The notes under the pieces were generated by a model. The model was not told the DNA's origin. It searched no databases and worked only from the letters and a program-made list of their open reading frames with translations. Source: Maniola hyperantus (lineage: Eukaryota > Arthropoda > Insecta > Lepidoptera > Nymphalidae). From it: a stretch of 64,000 nt of DNA. Positions 23,501 through 33,281 of the stretch are shown here, in pieces; positions within the stretch are counted from its first letter, which is position 1, and each line of letters starts with the position of its first letter. Made by a program: the position numbers and the translations under genes. The DNA lies in contig NC_048541.1 of assembly GCF_902806685.2 (NCBI RefSeq), positions 12,224,662-12,288,661 on the forward strand, in the 5' to 3' direction.

Positions 23501-26500
23501 ACCGGCGTCTTAACTACTAGGCTACCACTGCTTTTTCATTTTATCATCATCATGATCAACCCATCACCGGCTCACTACAAAGTACGGGTCTCCTCTCAGA
23601 TTGAGAAGGGTTTTGGCTATAGTCTAACATGCTGCCCACGTGCATATTGGTAGACTTCACTTCACACACCTTTGAGAACATTATGGAGAACTCTCCAGGC
23701 ATGCAGATTTCCTCACGATGTTTTCCTTCACCGTTAGCAAGTGATATTTAGTTAATTAAAACGCACATAACTCCGAAAAGTTAGAGGTGCGTGCCCGGGA
23801 TCGAACCCCCCGACCTCCGATTAGAAGGCGGACGTCCTAACCACTAACTAGGCTATCACAGATTTCATTTTATACAGGTACCTAATCCTAGCGGCAGTAC
23901 TAATCTACGGGCCCTGCATAACGCTCCTCACATGGATCCGCTCGAAGCTAGTCAAGGAGCACGAGCGGCCCATCTCCCTGTCGCCGAGCGTGTGGTTCGT
24001 GTATGGTGCCTTCATCAAACAAGGAACTACACTGGCTCCCGAGGCTAGTATGTATCAAATTACCAGTAGATACCGACCTACAGCTCAGATCAAGGCGGGT
24101 GAGGAGACCTGGGTAGTTTAGTCTAAATACCTGTTCACGTCAAATCGCAGGCGCAGTGGCGGGCGCACTCATGAAGTAATAATGTAGGTATAATAATATA
24201 TTCGGCCATGGCAGCCAGTCTCAATAAAGACTAGCCAACTACGCGGAAGATACCTAAGTGTCTGTGAAAAGTGCAAACACAAGTAGGTATACCTACCTAC
24301 CTATCCTCTTTCTCATAGTCTGACGGGACGGCAATCAGACGCGACCGAAAAGCGATCAGTCGTAAACGTAGACTGTCACGTACTATAGGTAAGTACATCT
24401 AAATATAAAATAGCAAAGGTCAATCTAATCTTGCCTTAAAGTTTGTACCTGAACGAAAGCTTACACGTGTGCTCAAAGCTTTAATCCAGCAGTCAATTCC
24501 ATCAAAGGGCGATGGTATCGGGCGCTAATGGCGACCAGCGTCATTTATCACCCTCCACTCACACCCCCTAATGTGGACATTCCGTATCTACTAATCAGTA
24601 TTTGTACTACATGAAAATGATTTTATCGAAACATAGGTAACCATTATGGGTTATTATTTAATGTTACTAAGTAGGTATGAATAATTACTCATTCGTAGGA
24701 AATTAATCCATTTTCAAATCACGAAATCGATATCCAGACTGTCACGAAATAACCTTTTTAACCGACTTCATAAATCTACTACAGTTTCGACTCTCTGCAA
24801 TTATCTGGCTAAGCAGGACACTTTTTCTACATCCAAAACTATAATAGGTAGATTGGGATATCTATAGGCCGTTTCAGACGGCTCGTAAGAAAGCCTGCGG
24901 GAGGACAACGATGTAAAAGTCAATGAAAACGTATCCCACAATCTACCCCACGAGCCATCTCAGTCTACTTAGGTACAGTCTTACTTATCTATACGCCCAA
25001 TCAGTAGGTAGGGATCGTAAGTTTTCAGACCAAAACCTAAACCACTAGACAAGTTTGGAGCTGCCTGATATGGACCAGCTTTTATTTACTATTTATAATT
25101 ATCATAATGTAATGTACACACTCTCTTTACAAAGAATACACCCTCTCTAGGACCAGCGGTTTAGGCTGTGCGTTGATATATAAGTAAGTCAGTCAGTCAG
25201 TTAGTCAGGACTTTGAATTTCATATTTAAAAAAGATTTTTATTCTAGGCTTGATATAGATTCTAATCCCAGTTCCACCCTATATTTTGCCCTAGCGTGTC
25301 TACGTCTTTGCACAACTTTTAGTGTACGCAGTAGGTATAGATGCGCTATTGGTTCCCGCCAAGTTTTAAAGATATCTATGCGCTGACAGATTCCCTCGAC
25401 TTTTTTCAGCTTCTTTTTACTGTACCTACCTATAATATTTTGTAGACACCACCCGGGTCCTCTTCGCAACTTGGTGGCTCTTTGTGATCCTGCTGTCAGC
25501 ATTCTACACGGCCAATCTGACAGCATTCCTTACTCTCTCAAAGTTTACCCTAGACATCGAGAACCCTGAAGACTTGTACAAGAAAAACTACCGCTGGGTT
25601 GCTACTGAAGGTGGAGCCGTGCAGTATGTCATTAAAAATGTAAGATAATATGCTGCTTATACGGTTTTTAATAATTCTCACAGTAGCCGGCAGGAAATAT
25701 TGTACATCGGCCTTTAGGAAGAGGTTTCAGCTTCGTAAAGCGTTGTTTCTGTCACTCATATCTATGTGACGTTTTGTCGATCTCATCGACAGAGACAACG
25801 CCCTACGAAATCTCTTTCTATCGATCGATGTAGGTACCTACAATAGTTCCTGCCGCCCTACTAGGTTATACTTAGGTAATCTACTTCCACAGGATTCTAA
25901 CTATTATGTAGGTAGGTTATAGGTACCTACATATTTTTAGATTCCACTAAGTAAGTAGGAGTATAGATTCAAACTGGCGAAAGCTTCGATGACGGATTAA
26001 ACTTTAGATCCATCCCACCAATGGACATCATGGACCAACAACTCCATTAAACATCCACATGGAGTTATACTGAATGCTGAATTGAAATGTATGACTTTTT
26101 GATTACTTGGAATATAGGGTTGAAGACAGAATGATTTGAGCTAAGTCGTACCCTGGCCAATATTTTGTTGTCACAGTGATTATTAGTTTATAATATGTAA
26201 AGACGGTTGAGGAAGCTTTTACTCACTAGATCCATTTCACTATATTATTTTATCCTTTACGCAGCCCGACGAAGACCTCCACTACCTAAGCCAAATGCTA
26301 TCAAATGGCCGAGCCCAGTTCCGTTCCCCAGCCGACGACAACGGGTTCCTCCCGATGGTATCCGGCGGAGCAGTGCTGGTGAAGGAGCAGACCAGCATCG
26401 ATCAGCTCATGTACGCGGACTACCTGCAGAAGGCGCGGGAGGGGGTCGAGGAGACGGAGCGGTGCACATACGTCGTTGCCCCCAACGCCTTCATGAAGAG

Positions 26501-28482
26501 GCGCCGCGCTTTTGCCTACCCCAAAAACAGCACGCTCAAGATACTGTTTGATACGGTGTAAGTTGTTCCACATCCCGGCACTCTCTTTAGCGGTCCATCG
26601 TTCTACTACGAATACCTCATCCTTTTTCTCTACAAATACAAAATGCTTCAGAAGTGACCCCACATTTTTATTCAACTCCGTTCCCCCTTGAAAACCAGAA
26701 AAAATATCTACTCATTGGGTAATGGGTTCGTTGTGAGTGTATGTACCTAATTACATTAATTTTAAGAAAGAAATTTAGTAATACCTGAGCATAATTTAGT
26801 CATAACTACCTACCTAAATGATGCTATGCGCTATTATATATTCTGTGGCTATACGTACTTATACGAGGGCCGAAGCAAACGACTGCGTCCTGACTCCAGC
26901 GACACACGCTGCAATGCAAGCCAAGGCCTTACCCGCTTAGATAGTAGATACCACATAGAGACAGAAATAAGTACCTACATTTCTATCTCTATGGTACCTA
27001 CTATTGAGCTTTGTATAGTCACATTTATCTCATACAGTATGCATCATCATCATCATAACCAACCCATCGCCAGCTCACTAGAGTACGGATCTCCTCTCAG
27101 AATGAGAAAGGGTTTCGCCATAATCAACCAGGCTGGCCAAGGGCAGTTTGGCAGACTTCACACACCTTTGCCTGCTGTGATAGCCTATAGTGGTTAGGAC
27201 GTCCATAAATGGAATGTCCATGGTGCAAGTGCATAAATGGATGTTTGAATGGTTTCATACAGAATTGTATGGTTGCAGGCTCTCCTACCTAATTCAATCG
27301 GGCATAGTAAGATTCCTGGAGCATCACGATCTACCGAGCACGAAGATATGTCCGCTCGACTTGCAGTCCAAAGACAGGCAGCTCCGGAACAGCGATCTCA
27401 TGATGACCTACCTTATCATGGTGACTGGGTTAGCGGCGGCCATTGCAGTATTTATTGGAGAAGTAAGTAAAACTACTAACTATGACATACCTACAGTTTC
27501 ACTGTAAAGGAACAGTTGATGAAAAATCAACTAGATACCTTGTTCTGGGAATCGAGCTAACATAGGGATCTCTCTCTTGCACAAATGTATAGAAGTGAAA
27601 AGGACGCATAATTATTGTGATTGGTCAGAGGGCGCGACTTCCCCTAAAAATGTAAGGATGCGTTTATATTGCTCAATACGATTTTACAAAACACCTTAAA
27701 AATTGCTGGCTTTGGCCCATGCCTTCGTCCGTACGGTATTGAAATAAAACAAAAGTATGGAGCACCAAGCACCGCACGAGAGACAGATCAGATTGACATT
27801 TTGGTCGCAACGTGAATGTGCCCTATGTGCATTATCTGTGACCAATGACGTGCAGTCTCTTACTTTCCTGTCAGCTCGTTAAATACTCTAACCGCCGCAC
27901 CGGAGTTCGACTCTGAAGTCGCTTAATCGTTTTAAGATTGAGTTAAATGAGACAGAGCTATATTTGTCACATAATTAATCTGTCTCGTTTTAACTCAATA
28001 TTAAGTAACGATTAGCGACTCTGAGTGCGGCGGTAAGGCTCGTTTCGAATTTCGATGAAATAGGGTTGCCGGAGTGACACCGACGCGACGTTGAATTCCT
28101 TGATTTTTACGTCAACCGTCACCTTCCGCACCCGGCGCCCTACCTCACGAGCCGTCAGTGAAACGATATAGGTACCTACCTACAGTATTAATTTTTTTTT
28201 TAGGTAATCTTTAAACGTTACATAAAGGTCGAGGCAAAACCAGAAGACAAGAGAAAGAAAACCAAAAAGCGTAAGAACAAAAATGTCCAACCAGCGAGTT
28301 ACGATAGCAGTCGTCCTCCGCCCTATGAATCTTTGTTTGAAAACCCTCGTAACAGATACAAATTCAACGAGGAATCCAAGAAGGAGATTATAAACGGCAG
28401 AGAATATTATGTGGTGACTAACGTAACAGGGGACGTACGGCTAATTCCTGTTAGGACGCCATCTGCTTTTCTCTATAGATAA
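20572..28482 (+). CDS. Ir76b: Ionotropic receptor, Ir76b type
   Basis: A ligand-gated cation channel of the variant glutamate-receptor (IR) family; Ir76b is a co-receptor in sensory neurons for amines, amino acids and salt. Nine exons join in phase: 20572-20644, 21563-21642, 22039-22227, 22993-23156, 23878-24047, 25446-25639, 26265-26557, 27279-27462 and 28204-28482, giving 541 residues. There is no long amino-terminal domain. S1 begins at HLKIGTYNNYPLSW (about 44-57). M1 is about 170-189, the pore loop is VYGAFIKQGTTLAPEA, M3 holds YTANLTAFLT (246-255), S2 is about 256-425 and M4 about 427-452. The tail has a basic stretch, a PPPY motif (487-490) and ends in RTPSAFLYR. Where glutamate receptors have the ligand-binding Arg of S1, this protein has Gln128 (LVQYNK). 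The junction after residue 168 uses a GTTGGT donor. The ATG at 20572 has an in-frame stop upstream and no acceptor between; no clear signal peptide follows, so exon 1 is the least certain part. A possible ATTAAA poly(A) signal is at 28569. Family membership is certain; the Ir76b assignment rests on M3, C-terminus and length recalled from memory. Confidence 0.85.
21359..21522. mobile_element. Fold-back element, family H, in receptor intron 1
   Basis: Inverted ends aaaatgactcctcacgcgcc and ggcgcgagaggagttaaatt, with inner arms matching the copy at 20281-20437 in reversed middle order (aaggactaaaatcgtacttt). It lies about 40 bp before the second coding exon of the ionotropic receptor. Confidence 0.65.
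21664..21784. mobile_element. GC-rich element, family E, truncated
   Basis: It begins gcgacaggttgagatgccaa and continues through the GC-rich core (cgcaccgggttagcacgggg) to gtgcggggcgt, where the right inverted end is missing and a LINE 3' fragment follows directly. It lies in receptor intron 2, just after the donor of exon 2. Confidence 0.65.
21785..22021 (+). repeat. 5'-truncated LINE 3' end
   Basis: The plus strand encodes LLKLWNQLPSAVFQLDYNMG followed by a KGR end, the typical C-terminus of a lepidopteran jockey/CR1-like LINE ORF2. A conserved 3' UTR block follows (ggcagcggtaatcacttaac, cctgctcgtttgcttgcca) with a short A-rich end. It ends about 17 bp before the acceptor of receptor exon 3 (22039). 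Confidence 0.7.
22713..22842. mobile_element. GC-rich fold-back element, family E
   Basis: Ends gcgacaggtcgagatggcaa and tgccatctcaacctatcgcg are inverted repeats with a GC-rich centre (ggaacgcccagcccccac, gtgcggggcgtcccgacc). It lies in the intron before receptor exon 4. Confidence 0.75.
23294..23531 (-). repeat. tRNA-derived SINE, family C, older copy
   Basis: The minus strand reads gcagtggtagcctagtagtt, then a diverged B box (ggtgcaatcccag), then the body blocks shared with the copy at 61413-61740. It starts within 140 bp of receptor exon 4 and is followed directly by a second, younger copy in the same orientation. Confidence 0.7.
23543..23862 (-). repeat. tRNA-derived SINE, family C
   Basis: On the minus strand, a tRNA-like head (cctagttagtggttaggacg; B box ggttcgatcccggg), then aactttt-cggagttatgtgcg, then ggtgaaggaaaacatcgtga, ending in atcatgatgatga. 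Near-identical layout to 61413-61740 and, on the plus strand, 54909-55208. It occupies most of the intron between receptor exons 4 and 5 and ends about 15 bp before the acceptor. Confidence 0.85.
25681..25856. mobile_element. Family F fold-back MITE in receptor intron
   Basis: It runs from cagtagccggcaggaaatat through tcggcctttaggaagaggtt to an inverted end near ctatcgatcgatgtaggtac. It is a diverged copy of the family described at 10711 and begins about 40 bp after receptor exon 6. Confidence 0.6.
27042..27180 (-). repeat. SINE family C fragment
   Basis: Contains atcgccagctcactagagta, ctcctctcagaatgagaaag and cagacttcacacacctttg, the 3' body of the family C SINE. The tRNA-like head is mostly lost, though tagtggttaggacgtcc remains at 27189. 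Located in the intron before receptor exon 8; the poly-His stretch of an open frame here comes from its cat repeat. Confidence 0.6.
27896..28037. mobile_element. Hairpin MITE, family G, uninterrupted
   Basis: From ccgccgcaccggagttcgac to gcgactctgagtgcggcgg, with inner arms gagttaaatgagacag and ctgtctcgttttaactc. It gives the empty-site sequence for the nested insertion at 11722. It lies in the last intron of the receptor gene. Confidence 0.75.
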
Positions 28483-31400
28483 AATGTGACATGTGACATG
28501 CATCCATTCACCAGATCATATAACACGTTATAAAACTTTTGTATTGTAATATAACAAAATACTTCAACATTAAACACATCTATTTTATGGTACCTATAAC
28601 ATAATATTGTGTCCACACTAAATAATTGTTATAAAACCATGTTTTATAACATGTTATATTGGAAGCATTTATATACAGACTTATTTAAATAAGTACCTAC
28701 TAATTCAGTACAAAACTAAGAGGTCTGAGAGTAGTACAGTTCTTTTCCACGGGGACCCGTCAATTTCTAGAGATCGCCTACAACCGTATTAAGTAGGTAC
28801 CAATGGCTAAATCCGCCAAAACTTATTAGAATTTTAATTTGAATGAAGTTCAACACTTCCAGCTTATAGCGCGCTTTCAATGTCAGTTGACATCAGAGAT
28901 CGTCGTCAAATGCTTATAAAAATATATTATTATTATAAAGATATATAGATAAGCATGAAAATACCTCTTAGATTTATCTATCAAATTATTATTATTATTA
29001 TTAAAAAGTAGAAATCTCGATTGTAAATCAGAGAGTTTTTACGAAGTAAACTAGAATTTAATTACATAATTAATAAGTATATTGTTTTTAAATATACCAA
29101 CGTTCTATTAGTAGAAAAAATGTACCTACCCCTAATGTAAACTAAAATAATCGGAGCTGCTTAATAAATGGTAGTAGAAAATATAAAAACTCGTTTTATT
29201 TAAGTATATATTTTTATTAACTGTGAAAAATACATTCCACAATTGCATCAACATTCAAACCAAGATCAACATCTTTTCATATTACTTTAATTTTCACTAT
29301 AAATAAACAATTATTTTTCACCTGACAAAAGAAATTTTGTTATTGTTATTTGCAACCCTAGTACCGAACTCTGTCATCAAATTAATTGTTATTGATTGAC
29401 TCTTTAATTATTGGCTAAAATAATAGTTCAAACAAAATTCCTTAATTCAGCCAAAAATAATTGTCATAATCGCAATGTCATCACAATTTTTGTGCTAAGA
29501 AGCTGTAAATAAAATAACAAAATGTCTTTGGACAGGCGTGAAATAACAATTTAAATAAAGGCTGTGCCTCTATGTACAATATTTTACATTTAGTACATAA
29601 ATACAGAGGTACGGTACGCTAATGTCGGTAATCAACGTCGAAATATTCTTTGTCCGCGCGACAGACATTAGCGGGGGAGTAATTCGGAGCTCCTATTATA
29701 TTGAGCATCGAGTAATAGCCATGCAAAATGCCTGTCACTTTTAACTATCAAGGCGAATCTAGACTATATAACATTGAATACAGCGTTTGTTATATAACAT
29801 TTACAATATACACATAGGTAACATAACAAGAAGTATTGAATGCACATGTAACACGTTATATAACACACATGCCCAAGTATAAAATGTTATTTAGTAGTAG
29901 TATACGATTTTGAAAAATGTGTTCGGTCTCTACGCATTTGTTACTTAACAAAATCAATAACATAATTCATAATACAGTTCATTATAACATTAATATGTAT
30001 ATAACTTTTAACACAAAGAAAATGCTAAGTATTAAATTAATATTCAATAAAAATTTGGATGGAAATTTCGGCAAGACAAAGTCCTTAATAGTTTCCTTAT
30101 AACTGATAATTACGCGTCCAATTATTGAACAGTTTAAATAAGGCTATTTAAAAAAATTGCATCCTAGTTTTCGTAGTATTTTGATATAAAATAATAAATA
30201 AATTATTTCAATTTGAAAGTCTCATTTATTATGTTGAATTCATACACTCACATCATTATAACATAATATAAGAGAAAGATAAAAATCGCGTGCCAAAATG
30301 CATAATATAAAATATAAAAAGTTTTTCCTAACTTGTGATTCACTATTAAGGGTTGCCACGTTCTAGTTTATTTTTATCTTCAATTCAGTGCGAAATATGT
30401 ATTTAATTAAAAGGTACTTATTTTCCATTGAAATAATAATACAATAACTATTGTGTACTTAAAGTTTGAAACATTTAATGGATTTATTTCGACAATTTTT
30501 TTTTTTCAGTCAATTTGAAATCCTACTAGTTTTTAGTCACAACTTCGTAATATGACTGATATTATTACATTTTATGAGTATATAGCAAGGTCTATTAGTA
30601 TTTGGCCGAGGTAAGAGTCAAAGAAATAACATTCGTGGCAGCCCTAATTTATGCAATATTGCAAAGTTACCCGCAAATACTTAAAACCCTACAATAACGC
30701 TAGCCATCCTTGCCAACTACTTAAAACTAGGAATCTTCATCACATTTATTTTTTAAACTTTCACTCAACAGTGTCCGATATAATAATATATCACGATGAG
30801 TTTTATATCTCGCGCAGACTAAAAAAAAAGAAAGATACACTCTTGCTTTTTTCGATACGTCACCGCTTTTTTTAGGAAACCGCAGAGCTTAATCGACCAG
30901 GATTTTTATAATTAAAAAAAAATACATGCCGAATTGAGAACCATCTACTTACTCTATGGAAGTCGATTAAAACGCGTAGGTTATTACCATCCTTTTACTA
31001 TCACAAAAATAAGTATGATAAAACCTATTTATTGATCGTATACAGCCTGCGCGTGTTAGATATAAATAAAATAGATAAGATAACCTTATTTATGTGTCAA
31101 GAGTAAAGACACGTGGAATCCGTGTCGAGTCAATTACCTTACACATCGAGAAAAATATTTTTGGGTGGAAAACAACTCGTCAGCCATACAAATGATATTA
31201 CGGACTAAGAGCCAGCGCGTGCCAGACCTTCGGTATTTTATAACGAAGGTCGAAAAAGACAGTAGTATATTCACGCAAACATCACACAAAACGTAACTGC
31301 TTTTGCGCTGAGTTTTTAGCTTATATGATCATCATGATCAACCCATCACCGGCTCACTACAGAGCACTCAGAGTGAGAAGGGATCATCGGTTAATCAGCT

Positions 31401-33197
31401 TTAATTGTCGGATTAAAATTGGTCTCATTAAAAGCGGTCATCTGCGTTAGCTCGGCGCATTATTGATTTAAAATTGAACTATTTAGAGAAATGGAAATTT
31501 CCTAGGGCGTGATATTTTATAAAAGATTAGGTGTAGATAGAAGAAGGGCAAAGATAAAAGCGATTATTATTATGAACTAAGTATGCTTAACCGTTTATAG
31601 TATATCGCTTATTAACTATTAACCCTGACGTACTTGTCTTGAAAACTTTAATGTTAAAGAAATGTTCACTCATTAAGTCCACTCCACTTCGGCAACGGCT
31701 AGTACCCGGCAGGAAATATTGTACTGTATGCGGCAGAAAATAATGTACATCGGCCTTTAGAATGACATTTCGGCTTTGTAGAGCGTTGTCTCTGTCACTC
31801 ATACCTATGTGACTTGTTTTGTTAATAATAATGGCGTCGTGCGTGATTAAATCTTGTAAAAACTTTCGAAAAATTATAAAAAAGAGACGGAAGGAGACTA
31901 ATTAATTATTTGTTTCAATATGGCTAAAATGATTGAACGTTTCTTTAACCGTCATACTTATTAGTAGCGGTAATAGACTAGAAGGTAAACTGACAGAAAA
32001 ACGAAATAATAAAAAGGGAATAACTAGGTGTACCGATTATCCGAGACGGCTCGTGAGTTTTTCGTACAAATTTGACTCAACAACTGTCAACCTCCCGCGA
32101 CCATGCAAAGCGCCTTGACTCACGGACCGTCTCAGTTAAACGGTATACCTATACAAAGAAACAACTAAGCGCTATAATTTAAAACAAAAATATAAGAAGA
32201 GATAGAATCTGCAACAAAACAAAAAAAACGGCAACCTTTTGTCATTTATCTTCTTAGTTTATTAACACCAAAATCGATTAAGTTACACTTAATTTATCGC
32301 TAATTAAAACGCATTTGTATAGCATAACTCACTGTTAACAATTCTATTTGTTTTGGTATACTATCTTACACGTAGGTACATTAGTTGTGAAATTCTTATT
32401 TATCTAAGAACACATTGTTTTACCAATAGATTAGACTAATTTATTCAAGCGATACATTATTCAACTTATGGTTTTTATTTATTTCTGTAGTTTACGGCCG
32501 ATTTTTTAAATGCCACATACAGATAGACAGTCAGTCAGTCAGTCACCTTTTCCTTTTATATATATATAGGCATTTATCTATATATATATAGATAAATGCC
32601 TATATATATATAAAAGGAATATTAATATCAGCTATAATAATATTGATTTTAATGTTGAATCATTTGAACACGTGTGTCGTGAAGAACAAATATTATTATT
32701 GTTTATTAAAATTGCCATTGATTTTATGATAAGGGACTGTTTGTAAAGCGATTTAAAATTTGTTTTCTACTATGTGCATTTTATGCTTACATTTTCTTGA
32801 TATTAAAAAGGCTAGGTAGTTTTGTGTAAGATTGAAATGGAACCGAGAAAGGAGGTTCGGTTTTTTCCATGGTTCAGAGAATTTAAGTTTTATTGAGAAA
32901 ATTATACTCTGAAAACCGCATCAACTACTCAATTGGTAAGTAATTTTTCAATGTCTCCTGAATTTTTTTCCAAAATATTTAGGTATACAGTTCGAAAAGT
33001 TTTTCGAGCATTACTTATCTAAATACTAATTTATTTTGTCTCTCCTGAAATATTTGACAATATGTTAAATACGAATTTTTAGCGGAAAATAGAAACAATT
33101 CGAGTAAACAATTAATTAATTTATGCGTGATTTGTAGGATATTTCCTTATTTTAAATATTTTTTTGTTAGCTACTTAACTTTTTTTAACTAATACTT
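28483..33197. other. AT-rich spacer between convergent genes, no exon seen
   Basis: This lies between the receptor stop and the transporter 3' end, and presumably holds the receptor 3' UTR. It is very AT-rich with many short ATAATA and TTATTA runs. Recognised content: a SINE family C fragment at about 31325-31383, a half copy of MITE family F at 31700-31815, and a perfect palindrome at 32552-32617. Small open frames (29917-30102, 30651-30875, 31933-32118) show no family features. Confidence 0.5.
32552..32617. repeat. Perfect 66-bp AT-rich palindrome
   Basis: The left arm is ccttttatatatatataggc followed by atttatcta, the centre is tatatata, and the right arm is its exact reverse complement ending taaaagg. 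It follows a cagtcagtcagtcacctttt tail like that of the repeat at 59415-59455, so it probably formed from two abutting inverted copies of such a tail. Confidence 0.85.
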
Positions 33198-33203
33198 TTT
33201 ATT
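33198..33203 (-). terminator. Candidate poly(A) signal of the zinc transporter gene
   Basis: TTTATT on the plus strand, AATAAA on the minus strand, lies about 80 bases past the predicted transporter stop codon (33282-33284). The position fits a short 3' UTR. In AT-rich DNA this hexamer is common, so support is moderate. Confidence 0.4.
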
Positions 33204-33281
33204 GGAGTTGCTACCTACGTGTCTGATTTGTGTAGCGACGATTTCACAGCTCAATGTAGTGTGCGGCTACGCGGCCGCCTG

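Noticed and set aside
26301..26675. 124-codon minus-strand frame
   Set aside because: It is the antisense shadow of receptor exon 26265-26557.
26826..27197. Frame with a His-rich stretch
   Set aside because: The His run is the cat repeat at the end of a SINE family C fragment; intronic.
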